A DNA stretch of 64,000 nt from Dyella thiooxydans. GTDB taxonomy: Bacteria; Pseudomonadota; Gammaproteobacteria; Xanthomonadales; Rhodanobacteraceae. The position numbers and the translations under genes were made by a program. Each line of letters starts with the position of its first letter. The stretch's first letter is position 1. This document shows positions 51,623 through 62,953 of the stretch, piece by piece. Location of the stretch: the NCBI RefSeq assembly GCF_001641285.1, contig NZ_CP014841.1:3746501-3810500 (forward strand). Direction: 5' to 3'. The notes beneath the pieces were generated by a model that saw nothing but the letters and a program-made list of their open reading frames with translations, was not told the origin of the DNA and did no database searches.

Positions 51623-52594
51623 TCAGTCCGCCCGTTTGCCGGCCACGATCCGGTTGCGCCCCTGCTGCTTGGCCAGATAGAGCGAGCGGTCCACTTCGGC
51701 GATGAAGCTCAGTGGCGGCTCGTTGTCGTCCGGGATGCGGGTGCCCACGCCCATGCTCACGGTAAGCACCCCGGCCACCGGTGAGGCGCTGTGCGGAATC
51801 GCCTCGGCGGCGATGGCATCACGGCAGCATTCGGCGACCCGCAGCGCCGCATCCGCGTCCGTATCCGGCAGCACCAGCACGAACTCCTCGCCGCCGAAAC
51901 GCCCGAGGAAATCGCGCGGTCGGCCGGTGGCGGTATCCAGCAGGCGGCCGACGCGACGCAGGCAATCGTCGCCGGCCACATGGCCGTAGCGGTCGTTGTA
52001 CTGCTTGAAGTAGTCGATATCGATCATCACCACCGACAGCGGACGCCGACTCTCGCGTGCCTGGTGCCACTCGCGCTCGAGCACGCTCTCGAAATGACGA
52101 CGATTGCCCACGCCGGTCAGGCCGTCCTTGAAGGACAGTCTTTCGAGCTCGCGTTGCAACTCCAGCAGCTTCTGTTCGGTCTTCTTGCGCTCGCTGATGT
52201 CGAACATGAATCCGACCAGCGCCTCGACTTCACCCTGCTCGTCGCGGACCACGTGCACGACGTCCCGGATCCACACGTAGCGACCGTCCTTGGTAAGCGC
52301 CCGGTAATCCGCCTCGTGGTCGACCCCCGCCCTGGACTGCGCCACGCAGAAGTCCACTGCCCATGCCCGTTCGTCCGGGTGCATGCGCGTGGCCCAGTCC
52401 TCCACCGTCTTCCAGCTGGAGGGTTCCCATCCGAGCAGTTCCTCGATCTGCGGGCCGATGTAGCTGAACGTCGCTGTCGCCCAGTCGATCCTCCATGGAA
52501 TGGCGCGGGTCGACTCCAGCAGGGTCTTGTAGACGGCCGGGTCGGTAGCCAGGGTCGGGTCGGGGCCGTCGTGCGGTTGGCTGGAGTCGGGCAT
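51623..52594 (-). CDS. PAS-domain diguanylate cyclase
   Basis: The 323-residue cytoplasmic protein has a PAS/PAC domain (WRIDWATATFSYIGPQIEEL, GRYVWIRDVVHVVRDEQGEV, ISERKKTEQKLLELQRELE) and a complete GGDEF domain: FKDGLTGVGNRRHFE, VVMIDIDYFKQYNDRYGH and RFGGEEFVLVLPD. The inhibitory I-site RxxD (RPRDFLGRFGGEEF) is present, so feedback inhibition by product is expected. It should synthesise cyclic-di-GMP in response to the PAS signal. The ATG of MPDSSQPHDG is chosen; an ATG 11 codons upstream is possible. It faces a 390-base region with structured RNA signatures. Confidence 0.92.
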   Translation of the reverse strand: MPDSSQPHDGPDPTLATDPAVYKTLLESTRAIPWRIDWATATFSYIGPQIEELLGWEPSSWKTVEDWATRMHPDERAWAVDFCVAQSRAGVDHEADYRALTKDGRYVWIRDVVHVVRDEQGEVEALVGFMFDISERKKTEQKLLELQRELERLSFKDGLTGVGNRRHFESVLEREWHQARESRRPLSVVMIDIDYFKQYNDRYGHVAGDDCLRRVGRLLDTATGRPRDFLGRFGGEEFVLVLPDTDADAALRVAECCRDAIAAEAIPHSASPVAGVLTVSMGVGTRIPDDNEPPLSFIAEVDRSLYLAKQQGRNRIVAGKRAD

Positions 52595-52984
52595 GAGAGT
52601 GCGCGTGTCGGATGGAGGTCGGATCATAAGCAAAACCCGGACCATGCGCTGCCCGGGCGGCCCCGATCATCGGGAGGTCCTGTCGGCGGGCGCGCCGCGG
52701 CGCAAGTCGTCGTACTCGGGACGATCGGGAGGGCGTGCAGGGTGTCGGCTTGCGCCTACACGGCTTCATCCTTTTGGCCTATTGGCCGAGACTTTCCGCA
52801 GTAGCATGCTCCGGGAATAGCACCTACCTGGACCAGGACGGCCGGGCGGCCAGCACAGCGGATGATGCGGAAGCCCTGGGCAGGATGCAAGCGCGATTCT
52901 TCGTGGTGGGGCAACCACCCCCGTTGCCCTTCTCTTGACGCCCGGCCCCGGGCGTCCTTTCTATTCTGTGCGGAGCGGACGGCC
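52595..52984. other. Intergenic region with clustered hairpins before a small gene
   Basis: No gene is supported in these 390 bases between the diguanylate cyclase (minus) and the 59-residue protein (plus). Its right part holds closely packed inverted repeats and a terminator-like hairpin, described separately. The cyclase promoter should be at its left. Confidence 0.5.
52904..52960 (+). promoter_or_regulatory. Candidate structured leader or small RNA 3' end
   Basis: GGTGG (52904-52908) can pair with CCACC (52914-52918), or GGGCAAC (52909-52915) with GTTGCCC (52923-52929); the two are mutually exclusive. A third stem GACGCCCGG/CCGGGCGTC (52937-52956) is followed by CTTTCT, like an intrinsic terminator. 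No plus-strand gene ends just before it, so it may be an attenuator of the 59-residue gene at 52985 or the end of a small RNA. Confidence 0.4.
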
Positions 52985-53164
52985 ATGCTGGAAGTGCGCG
53001 ACAGCAAGAACGGCTTCATCGTCTACGACAGCGATGCGGACGAAGAGGTCATGGTCTTCACCACGCAGCGCGATGCGGATTCGTTCGTCGCCGAGCTGGT
53101 GATCGCCGAAGAGCACGCCAAGTTGCAACGCTGGTCGTTGGATCGGGTGCCGGCCACCTGGTGA
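52985..53164 (+). CDS. Small hypothetical protein (59 residues)
   Basis: MLEVRDSKNGFIVYDSDADE continues VMVFTTQRDADSFVAELVIA to an Arg/Trp-rich end. GGAGCGGA precedes the ATG at good spacing, and the coding strand shows GC-rich third positions. No domain is recognised. It has terminator-like hairpins immediately upstream, so its expression may be conditional. It lies upstream of lpxH on the same strand with an 78-base gap. Confidence 0.55.
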   Translation: MLEVRDSKNGFIVYDSDADEEVMVFTTQRDADSFVAELVIAEEHAKLQRWSLDRVPATW

Positions 53165-53242
53165 GCCTGCCCCGGGGCCGTCCTGCGACGGTTTCCGCCC
53201 ACGCAGCCGGGCCGGCCTCCCGCAACAGGGCACAATGGCGCG

Positions 53243-53996
53243 ATGGTCATCCACGCGCCCCGAATGAATATCCCCCGAGCTTTCTTCATGTCCGACCTGC
53301 ACCTGGAGGCAGGTCGGCCGGAACTGACAGCGATCCTCCAGCGGTTTCTGGCCGACTGCCCTGGCCGTGTCGATGAGCTGTTTCTCCTCGGCGACATCTT
53401 CGAAGCCTGGATCGGCGACGATGACGATGCGCCGTGGCTCGTGCCGGTGGTCGACGCGCTGCGGCGTGCCAGCGATGCGGGGGTACGCATCTTTTTCCAG
53501 CACGGCAACCGCGATTTCCTGCTGGGCGAGGCATTCGCCACACGTGCCGGGATGATCCTGTTGCCGGAGTCGCTGGCGCTGGACCTGGGCGGGGTCGCTA
53601 CGGTGCTGTGCCACGGTGACGCGCTGTGCACCGACGACGTGGACTATCAGGCGTTCCGGGCCCGCTCGCGCGATCCCGCCTGGCAAGCCCAGATTCTGGC
53701 GATGCCGCTCGACGCCCGTCGCGGACTGGCGCGACAGCTGCGCCAAGAGAGCATGGACGGACAGCAGCGCCGGCTTGCCGAGGATGGTGTGCTGACCGAT
53801 GTGAACGAGGCGGCGGTCCGTGACTGCATGCACGACCATGGTGCGATGCGACTGATCCATGGCCACACGCATCGGCCCGCCGTCCACGGCGTGGCACTCG
53901 ATGGCGGAAGCGGCGAGCGCGTGGTGCTGGCCGACTGGCGTTCCGAGGGCGAGGTACTGGAGGTGCGGTCCGACGGAAGCTTCCGCCGCCATACGC

Positions 53997-54007
<11 letters not shown>
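53243..54007 (+). CDS. lpxH: UDP-2,3-diacylglucosamine diphosphatase
   Basis: LpxH hydrolyses UDP-2,3-diacylglucosamine to lipid X in lipid A synthesis, at the cytoplasmic face of the inner membrane. The 254-residue protein has the calcineurin-like metal motifs in order: SDLHLEAG (D18, H20), LLGDIFEAWIGDD, HGNRDFLLG, LCHGDALCTDD and RLIHGHTHRPAVH. Length is normal for LpxH. ATG 53243 is used; ATG 53264 (MNIPRAFF) is a plausible alternative. Its 3' end overlaps the convergent hybrid kinase gene by 11 bases. Confidence 0.94.
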
Positions 54008-56156
<2,149 letters not shown>

Positions 56157-56290
56157 GCTGTCCGCCCGGTGGATTGGACCGGGCCGGCGCCGGCCCCGAT
56201 CATGTCCGGCAACCGTGCACTACGCGGCGCCGACGGCGCTGCGCTGCACCTTCGCCTTTTACCGTCATCCGGGACACAACCGTGACAACC

Positions 56291-56983
56291 ATGAAGACGA
56301 TCGGACTGCTGGGCGGCATGAGCTGGGAATCGACCGTTCCCTACTACCGCCTGATCAACGAGGCCGTGAAGCAGCGGCTGGGCGGCCTGCACTCGGCCAG
56401 GTTGCTGCTGCACAGTGTGGATTTCGCCGAGATCGAAGCGTTGCAGCGCAGCGGTGACTGGGAGGCTGCCGGACGCCAGCTCGCGTCCGCAGCGCGGGGT
56501 CTGGAGACGGCCGGAGCCGACCTGCTGTTGATCGGCGCCAACACCATGCACCGGGTCGCCCCGGCGGTGGAGGCGGCGATCGGCATTCCCCTGCTGCACG
56601 TGGGAGATGCCACCGCGCGGGCGGTGCGTGCGGCGGACATCGTGCGCGTGGGGCTGCTCGGCACGCGCTTCACGATGGAGCAGGCGTTCTATGTCGATCG
56701 CCTTGCCGCGCACGGACTGGAGGTGCTGGTGCCGTCGACCGCCGAGCGGGAGGAGGTGCATCGGGTGATCTACCAGGAGCTGTGCGCCGGTCGATTCGAA
56801 CCGTCTTCGCGTGCACGCTTTCGCCAGGTCATGGCCGGTCTGGTGGCGCGCGGTGCGCAGGGCGTGATCCTCGGCTGCACCGAGATCGGCCTGCTGGTCG
56901 ATGCGGGTGACGCCAGCGTGCCGCTGTTCGACACCACACGCCTGCATGCCCTGGCTGCTGTCGAGGCGGCGCTGGGCGGTTGA
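56291..56983 (+). CDS. Aspartate/glutamate racemase family protein lacking the first catalytic cysteine
   Basis: The 230-residue cytoplasmic protein has the racemase N-terminus (MKTIGLLGGMSWESTVPYYR) and the second catalytic cysteine in VILGCTEIGLLV. At the first position, where C-N-T is typical, the sequence reads IGANTMHRVA, with alanine before N-T. YgeA-type enzymes carry threonine there and still act as amino-acid epimerases, but alanine cannot serve as a base, so activity may be altered or one-sided. ATG 56291 is preferred as the domain begins there. Confidence 0.9.
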   Translation: MKTIGLLGGMSWESTVPYYRLINEAVKQRLGGLHSARLLLHSVDFAEIEALQRSGDWEAAGRQLASAARGLETAGADLLLIGANTMHRVAPAVEAAIGIPLLHVGDATARAVRAADIVRVGLLGTRFTMEQAFYVDRLAAHGLEVLVPSTAEREEVHRVIYQELCAGRFEPSSRARFRQVMAGLVARGAQGVILGCTEIGLLVDAGDASVPLFDTTRLHALAAVEAALGG

Positions 56984-57091
56984 GCGACGCATGGCAGCCA
57001 TCGCGCGGTCGGCCGTTCCGCGCATTGGATGGCCGGTGCGGCCTGTTCTAGGCTTGGATGCCTGACGTCCGTCTTCCATGGAGATCCGCCG

Positions 57092-58726
57092 ATGCCACGT
57101 TCGTCCCTGCTGCGGCGTTGCCGCCGGTCGTCGTTCCTGTTCGCCGTTGCGGCACTGACACTCCCGGCCGGCGCGGTGCAGGCGGCCGTTGTATCGGCGC
57201 CACACGCCCGGGTTTCAGGCGGCACCCTGGCGGGCAAACAGGCCACCGTCGATGGCGTGGCGCTGCAGGAATTCCAGGGCATTCCCTACGCCGCTCCGCC
57301 CGTCGGAACGCTGCGCTGGAAGCCGCCGCAGCCGTCGTTACCGTGGCAGGGCGTGCGCGACGCAACCGGTTTCGGGCCGCGCTGCATGCAGTTGCCGCTG
57401 TTCGGCGACATGGTGTTCCGCTCGCGCGGCATGAGCGAAGACTGCCTCTACCTGAACGTCTGGGCGCCGGCCGACCGCGGCAACGGAAAGCGCCCGGTGC
57501 TGGTGTATTTCTACGGTGGCGGCTTTCTCGCCGGCGACGGCTCGGAGCCGCGCTACGACGGTGCCAGCCTCGCGGCGAAGGGCCTGGTCACGGTCACGGT
57601 GAACTATCGCCTGGGCGTGTTCGGATTCCTGGCCACGTCGTCGCTTGCGGCCGAATCGCCGCAACACGCCGCCGGCAATTACGGGCTGCTCGACCAGGCG
57701 GCCGCCTTGCGCTGGGTGCGCGCCAACATCGCGCAGTTCGGCGGCGATCCTTCGCACATCACGATCGGCGGCGAGTCGGCCGGATCGATCTCGGTGAGCG
57801 CGCTGATGGCCTCACCCATGACCAGGCACCTGATCGTCGGCGCGATCGGCGAGAGCGGTGCGCTGATCGCTCCGATCGCGCCGCAGGCGCGCGCACAGGC
57901 GGAAGCCACGGGCGCGGCGTTCATGAAGCAGGTCGGCGCCGGGTCGCTGGCGGCGCTGCGCGGCATGCCGGCACAGACCCTGCTGCAGGCGAGCAGTCCC
58001 CAGGCCGCGCCGGCACCCGGGTTCGCGCCCGACGTCGATGGCCTGTTCCTCACCGAACCGCCGGCCGAGACGTTTGCCCGTGGCGCGCAGGCGCAGGTGC
58101 CGCTGCTGCTCGGCTCCAATTCGCAGGAAGGTTTCTACCCCGCGGTGCTGAAGAACGAGCCGCCGACCCCGGCCAACTACCGCGCCGCGCTGCAGCGGCT
58201 GTTCGGCGATCGTGCGGATGAGGCGCTGCGGCTGTATCCCGGCGCGACGCGCGAAGAAGTGATGCGTTCGGCCACCGCGCTGGCCGGCGACCTGTTCATC
58301 GCGCACAGCACCTGGCGCTGGATGGAGCTGCAGCACGCGCACAGCGCCGCGCCGGTGTACTTCTACTATTACACCCATCCGCGCCCGGCCAAGCGCGAAC
58401 CGCAGGCCGGCGAGCAGCCGGACACGGGTGCCGTGCACAGCGGCGAGATCGAGTACGCGCTGGGCAACCTGGATGGCAACCGCGTGTATGCTTGGACACC
58501 GGCCGACCGTGCGGTCTCGCGCACCATGCAGGACTACTTCGCGAATTTCATCGTGCATGGGGATCCCAATGGCGCCGGCCTGCCGCAGTGGCCTGCGGTG
58601 GCTCCATCGCATGGTGGCCTGCTGCGGCAGACGATCGACGTGGATACCCGCACCGAGGTGGATCGCGGTGCGGCGCGACAGGCGTTCCTGCGCGATTTCC
58701 TTGCCTCGCATCGCGATCCGCTCTGA
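57092..58726 (+). CDS. Secreted carboxylesterase type B
   Basis: The 544-residue precursor has a signal peptide (SSFLFAVAALTLPAGAVQAA) and the carboxylesterase B fold: FQGIPYAAPPVGTLRWKPPQ, SEDCLYLNVWAPAD, YGGGFLAGDGSEPRYDG (oxyanion hole), nucleophile S229 in IGGESAGSISV, the acid in GSNSQEGFYP and the histidine region GAVHSGEIEYALGN. It hydrolyses carboxylic esters in the periplasm or outside the cell. GGAG precedes the ATG. The substrate is not predictable. Confidence 0.92.
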   Translation: MPRSSLLRRCRRSSFLFAVAALTLPAGAVQAAVVSAPHARVSGGTLAGKQATVDGVALQEFQGIPYAAPPVGTLRWKPPQPSLPWQGVRDATGFGPRCMQLPLFGDMVFRSRGMSEDCLYLNVWAPADRGNGKRPVLVYFYGGGFLAGDGSEPRYDGASLAAKGLVTVTVNYRLGVFGFLATSSLAAESPQHAAGNYGLLDQAAALRWVRANIAQFGGDPSHITIGGESAGSISVSALMASPMTRHLIVGAIGESGALIAPIAPQARAQAEATGAAFMKQVGAGSLAALRGMPAQTLLQASSPQAAPAPGFAPDVDGLFLTEPPAETFARGAQAQVPLLLGSNSQEGFYPAVLKNEPPTPANYRAALQRLFGDRADEALRLYPGATREEVMRSATALAGDLFIAHSTWRWMELQHAHSAAPVYFYYYTHPRPAKREPQAGEQPDTGAVHSGEIEYALGNLDGNRVYAWTPADRAVSRTMQDYFANFIVHGDPNGAGLPQWPAVAPSHGGLLRQTIDVDTRTEVDRGAARQAFLRDFLASHRDPL

Positions 58727-58806
58727 ATCCGTAAGGGCATGGCTGCCTCACGACCTGGTCATACAGGGCGAGGCATGATGTCCCGCGGTTGAGCTGGAGT
58801 CTGTCC

Positions 58807-60483
58807 ATGATTGCTCCCGATCCGGAAACCGAAGCCCGTCGCCTGGCCAGGTTGCGGGCGCTGGCAGTGCTGGACACCGCGCCGGAGGCACTCTTCGATG
58901 GCCTGGCGCAGGCGGCCGCTGCGGCCCTGGGCACTCCGATCGCCGCGGTGAACCTGATCGACGCGGATCGCCAGTGGACCAAGGCCGGCATCGGCGTGGA
59001 GGTCGGCGCCAGCCGTCCGCGCAGCGAGGCACTCTGTGCGCACGCGATTCTCGGCGATGCCGTGCTCGAGGTGCCCGATGCCCGGCGCGACCCCCGCTTC
59101 GCCGACAATCCCATGGTGGCCTGCCAGGGCGGCATCCGCTTTTACGCCGGCGCGCCGATCACCCTGGAAGACGGCTCGCGGCTCGGCGCGCTGTGTGCCG
59201 TGGACCGCGAGGCACGCACACTGACGGCCGCGCAGCGGGAGCTGCTGCGGTCACTGGCCAGGGTGGCATCGGAGGCCTTGCAGCTGCGGCTGGATTCGCT
59301 CGAGCGGGAGGTGTTGCTCGATCGCACCGGCCGGTTGGCGCAGGTTGGAGGCTGGTCGCTGAATCTCTCCGACAACACGCTGCGCTGGTCGCCACAGACC
59401 TTCCGGTTGCACGACCTGCCGGTTGGTGCGGCGCCGTCGCTCGAGCAGGCGCTGGCCTTCTATCCGTGCGAGGCACGGCAACGTCTGGTGCAGACGATCG
59501 ACCGTGCGCGGCGCGAGGGCGGTGACTGGGATCTGGAGTTGCCACTGGTGACGGCGGCCGGACGCAAGCTCTGGGTGCATGCGATGGGGCGGGTGGAATA
59601 CCTCGACGATGGCCAACCATACCGGCTGGTCGGCGCGATCCAGGACATCAGCATCCGGCGCCAGGTGACGAGCGCGCTGGAGACCAGCGAGCGCCGCTTT
59701 CGGCAGATGTTCCAATACAGCCCGGGGCTGATCTGCACGCACGACCACGAGGGCGTACTGCTGTCGGTGAACCCGGCGGCAGCGCGGGCGCTGGGCTATT
59801 CGGTGGGCGACTTGCTGGGCCGGCCGCTGTCCGACTTCATGCCCGAATCGCGTCGTCCCGCCTTCCGTGACTACCTGCTGCGGATCATCACCACCGGCAG
59901 CGACAGCGGCGTACTGGAGCTGCTGTCCAAGGATGGGCGACACCTCATGTGGCAGTACCACAACGTGCTCGACGACGAGGCGGACGAGCCTTACATCCTC
60001 GGTCATGCGCAGGACATCACCGAGCGCTTCGAGATGGAGCAGCAACTGCGCGAATGGTCCGTGCACGACGCGCTGACCGGCTGCTACAACCGCCGCTACC
60101 TGGCCGAACTGGAGGCCGGTCCGCCGCGCCGCTGGGGTTGCATCACGGTGGATCTGGACCATTTCAAACAGGTCAACGACACCTTCGGCCACCAGCGCGG
60201 CGACGAGGTGCTGCAGGAGATGGCGCGCTTCCTGAAGCGCCATGTGCGCGCGGGGGACGCCGTGGTGCGGCTGGGCGGCGACGAATTCCTCATGCTGCTG
60301 CGCGACGCCGACGACGGAGTGACCGCCGAGGCGATGCTGCGGATCGACCAGGACCGGGCGACGGCACCGATTGCCTTCACCCTCGGTGCGGCCAATTTCG
60401 GTGGCGAGGTGTCACTTGACGAAGGGCTGGCCGAAGCGGATCGGCGCCTCTACGCACAGCGGGCGCTGGATCGCGGCGGCTGA
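58807..60483 (+). CDS. GAF-PAS-PAS diguanylate cyclase
   Basis: The 558-residue cytoplasmic protein begins with a GAF domain (about 1-165: VNLIDADRQWTKAGIGV, RSEALCAHAILGD, FYAGAPITLEDGSRLGALCA), followed by two PAS domains (LNLSDNTLRWSPQTFRLHDL; FQYSPGLICTHDHEGVLLSV) and a GGDEF domain: VHDALTGCYNRRYLAELE, ITVDLDHFKQVNDTFGHQRG and VVRLGGDEFLMLL. The I-site RxxD (RAGD, five residues before GGDEF) is present. It should make cyclic-di-GMP with product inhibition. GGAG lies before the ATG. Confidence 0.93.
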   Translation: MIAPDPETEARRLARLRALAVLDTAPEALFDGLAQAAAAALGTPIAAVNLIDADRQWTKAGIGVEVGASRPRSEALCAHAILGDAVLEVPDARRDPRFADNPMVACQGGIRFYAGAPITLEDGSRLGALCAVDREARTLTAAQRELLRSLARVASEALQLRLDSLEREVLLDRTGRLAQVGGWSLNLSDNTLRWSPQTFRLHDLPVGAAPSLEQALAFYPCEARQRLVQTIDRARREGGDWDLELPLVTAAGRKLWVHAMGRVEYLDDGQPYRLVGAIQDISIRRQVTSALETSERRFRQMFQYSPGLICTHDHEGVLLSVNPAAARALGYSVGDLLGRPLSDFMPESRRPAFRDYLLRIITTGSDSGVLELLSKDGRHLMWQYHNVLDDEADEPYILGHAQDITERFEMEQQLREWSVHDALTGCYNRRYLAELEAGPPRRWGCITVDLDHFKQVNDTFGHQRGDEVLQEMARFLKRHVRAGDAVVRLGGDEFLMLLRDADDGVTAEAMLRIDQDRATAPIAFTLGAANFGGEVSLDEGLAEADRRLYAQRALDRGG

Positions 60484-60556
60484 GCGTCTTTCCCCGCGCG
60501 CGGGTTCGCGCCACCATGCGCATCCCGCGCGAGCGCGCAACGCCACCACGACCGCC

Positions 60557-61063
60557 ATGCACGAGTTCGACGACGATCCGGCCGACGAATCCGACGATTC
60601 GCTGGAAGCGCGCGTGTGGCAGTTGCTGCTGCTGGTCAATCCCGGCGACGAGGACAGCGCGCTGCGCCACTTCGCCGCCTGGCAGGATGTGCAGGCCGAA
60701 TCCGGCGACCTGGCCGATCCGCTGGAGACGATCGGCGAGGTGATCGACTGGAGCGCCGGCTTCCGCGTCGAGGATGCCGCCACCCTGGTGCAGGCGCTGG
60801 ACGAACTGGCCGCGCGCTGGAGCCTCTCGATCGACTGGGGCGGCGACCCCGACGACGAGGACTTCCTCGACGCCCACGAGGTGCCCGACTTGCTGGCGAT
60901 CGCCTACGACCGCCTGCTCGAGCGTGGCTATACGACCTGGATCTACGAATCGCCGGGCGCCACATGGGCCGGCTGGATCACCCGGACCGAGGACGCCGAG
61001 CCGATGCGCGAGGTGGCCACCGCGCTGGGCGTGAACCTGCGCCCGGCCAGCGACGCCGGCTGA
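60557..61063 (+). CDS. Hypothetical acidic protein
   Basis: A 168-residue acidic protein with no signal peptide. Blocks include WQLLLLVNPGDEDSALRHFA, ETIGEVIDWSAGFRVEDAA, LVQALDELAARWSLSIDWGG, and AIAYDRLLERGYTTWIYESP. It resembles small DUF-type cytoplasmic proteins of unknown role, with a strongly acidic N-terminus (MHEFDDDPADESDDSLEARV). The name of its family is not recalled with confidence. Its stop is four bases from the stop of the convergent small gene. Confidence 0.7.
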   Translation: MHEFDDDPADESDDSLEARVWQLLLLVNPGDEDSALRHFAAWQDVQAESGDLADPLETIGEVIDWSAGFRVEDAATLVQALDELAARWSLSIDWGGDPDDEDFLDAHEVPDLLAIAYDRLLERGYTTWIYESPGATWAGWITRTEDAEPMREVATALGVNLRPASDAG

Positions 61064-61067
61064 ACGT

Positions 61068-61340
61068 TCAGCCGGCCTCGTCCGGGGCGTCGTCGAAGCC
61101 GGTGTAGTCGTCGGGGAACGCCGGGGTGCCGTCCTCTTCCAGCCCGGCCAGGTCGGCCAGGGCCTTGGCGGCCGCGGCTTCGGCCTTGTCCTGTTCACGG
61201 AAGCTGCGGTTCTCGCAGATCGCGTAGTAGACCGGAAAGCCGCCGGCCAGCGGGGTGACCGCCAGCCAGGCGGTGTAGCGCGAGCCTTCCAGGCTGGCGC
61301 CGCTGCGGACGAGGAAGCGGTCGAAACGGCGTTCGGTCAT
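61068..61340 (-). CDS. Small hypothetical protein
   Basis: A 90-residue protein with an aromatic/charged N-terminal half (MTERRFDRFLVRSGASLEGS, YTAWLAVTPLAGGFPVYYAI) and an acidic C-terminus. The pattern of the N-terminal half is similar in feel to the 76-residue protein at 22925-23155. AGGAGA precedes the ATG at good spacing. No function is assigned. Confidence 0.6.
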   Translation of the reverse strand: MTERRFDRFLVRSGASLEGSRYTAWLAVTPLAGGFPVYYAICENRSFREQDKAEAAAAKALADLAGLEEDGTPAFPDDYTGFDDAPDEAG

Positions 61341-61455
61341 GGTGGGGTCTCCTGGCAGGCCGGCAGTGTAGCGGTGCATGCGTCGAACGTCGGGCTGCCC
61401 AGTTGCCCGGGCGGCCGGTAGAGTCGGCGGGCCACTCCACCCAGGGGAATTCTCG

Positions 61456-62790
61456 ATGTCCAATCGCCCGCTTTTCGTCCCGCGCCTGCTGTGCGGCGCC
61501 GTCCTTGCCGTCCTCGCCGGACCGGGCTTCGCCCGCGATGTCGTTCCGGCCGCGCCCGTCACCGCGGTGAAGGCCGCGCACTGGATCGATACCGAATCCG
61601 GCCGCGAGCGCGGCCCGGTGGTGGTGCTGGTGCAGGGCGGGCGGATCACCGCGGTCAACGAGGGCACCGACGTGCCGGCCGGCGCGAAGCTGGTCGATCT
61701 GGGCGACGCCACGTTGCTGCCCGGCCTGATCGACGTGCACGTGCACCTCACCTCCGACCCGACCACCGGCACCGGCAACTACTACCAGGACGCCCTCACG
61801 CTGGACGTGATCGACGACGCGGTGATCGCGCCGACGCTGGCCAAGCGCACGCTCGATGCCGGCTTCACCACCGTGCGCAACGTCGGCGCGCCGGGCTACG
61901 TCGACGTGTCGCTGCGCAATGCGATCGACCGCGGACTGATCCCCGGCCCGCGCATGCTGGTGGCCACCGTGCCGCTGGGTTCGACTGGCGGCCACGCCGA
62001 CGACACCACGGGCTTTTCGCCGGACATCCGTTTCGAAGGCCCCACCGGCGTGGCCGATGGCGTGGACGCGGTCCGTGCGCGCGTGCGCGAGGACGTCAAG
62101 CGCGGCGCCGACGTGATCAAGTTCATGGCCAGCGCCGGCGTACTCAGCAACGAGGCCTCGGTGGGCGCGCCGCAGTACACCCAGGCGGAGATGGACGCGA
62201 TCGTCGACGAGGCGCACCGCTGGGGCAAGAAGGTGGCGGCGCACGCGCACGGCGCCGAGGCGATCAAGATGGCGATCCGCGCCGGCGTCGATTCGGTCGA
62301 GCACTGCAGCTTCATCGACGCCGAGGGCCTGAAGATGGCCAAGGCGCGCGGCACCTACCTCGACTTCGACATCTACAACGACGACTACATCCTGGCCGAG
62401 TACGCCAAGCTCGGCACGCCGCCGGCGCAGATCGCCAAGGAGAAGCTGGTTGGCCGCGTGCAGCGGGAGAACTTCCGCAAGGCGGTTGAGGCCGGCGAGA
62501 AGATGGCCTTCGCCACCGATGCCGGCGTGTATCCGCACGGCTGGAATGGCAAGCAGTTCGCCAAGATGGTGCAGTGGGGCATGACGCCGATGCAGGCGAT
62601 CCAGTCCGCTACCTGGAATGCCGCCGACCTGCTCGGCTGGCGCGACCGCGTGGGCGCGATCAAGCCGGGCCTTTACGCCGACCTCGTCGCGGTGAAGGCC
62701 GATCCGCTCAAGGACGTCAGCGTGCTCGAGCATGTCGACTTCGTGATGAAGGGCGGCGTGGTCGATCGCAGCGACATCGGCGAACGTTGA
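61456..62790 (+). CDS. Secreted amidohydrolase-family protein (imidazolonepropionase/prolidase-like)
   Basis: The 444-residue precursor has a signal peptide (LCGAVLAVLAGPGFA) and the amidohydrolase metal centre: LIDVHVHLTSDP (HxH), the bridging lysine in DVIKFMASAGVLS, AAHAHGAEAIKMA, VEHCSFID and the aspartate in FATDAGVYPHGWN. The family includes Xaa-Pro and other dipeptidases and secreted imidazolonepropionase-like hydrolases; the substrate is probably a small peptide or acylated amino acid. GGGGA precedes the ATG. Confidence 0.9.
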   Translation: MSNRPLFVPRLLCGAVLAVLAGPGFARDVVPAAPVTAVKAAHWIDTESGRERGPVVVLVQGGRITAVNEGTDVPAGAKLVDLGDATLLPGLIDVHVHLTSDPTTGTGNYYQDALTLDVIDDAVIAPTLAKRTLDAGFTTVRNVGAPGYVDVSLRNAIDRGLIPGPRMLVATVPLGSTGGHADDTTGFSPDIRFEGPTGVADGVDAVRARVREDVKRGADVIKFMASAGVLSNEASVGAPQYTQAEMDAIVDEAHRWGKKVAAHAHGAEAIKMAIRAGVDSVEHCSFIDAEGLKMAKARGTYLDFDIYNDDYILAEYAKLGTPPAQIAKEKLVGRVQRENFRKAVEAGEKMAFATDAGVYPHGWNGKQFAKMVQWGMTPMQAIQSATWNAADLLGWRDRVGAIKPGLYADLVAVKADPLKDVSVLEHVDFVMKGGVVDRSDIGER

Positions 62791-62801
62791 TCTCGGGTGT
62801 C

Positions 62802-62833
62802 CCTGGGGCTGTGGCGTTCCGCCACGCCCCAGG
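62802..62833 (+). terminator. Bulged hairpin after the amidohydrolase gene
   Basis: CCTGGGGC-T-GTGGCG pairs with CGCCAC-GCCCCAGG, with one bulged T and a 3-base loop. It lies 12 bases after the stop codon. No T tract follows, so it may be rho-dependent or a 3' stabiliser. Confidence 0.5.
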
Positions 62834-62953
62834 AACGCACTATCGTGCGAACGCGAATGCGTGTTGACGCGAGTCAATTCGGATCCGGTCGCGCAGGCCG
62901 ATGCTTCCTCCAAGGCCGCCAAACAGGGGCGGTGATGCCTGGAGGATTCCAAA

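Noticed and set aside
52735-52938. 67-codon plus-strand frame ending at the terminator-like hairpin
   Set aside because: No ribosome binding site, mixed composition and no recognisable pattern; structured RNA is a simpler reading.
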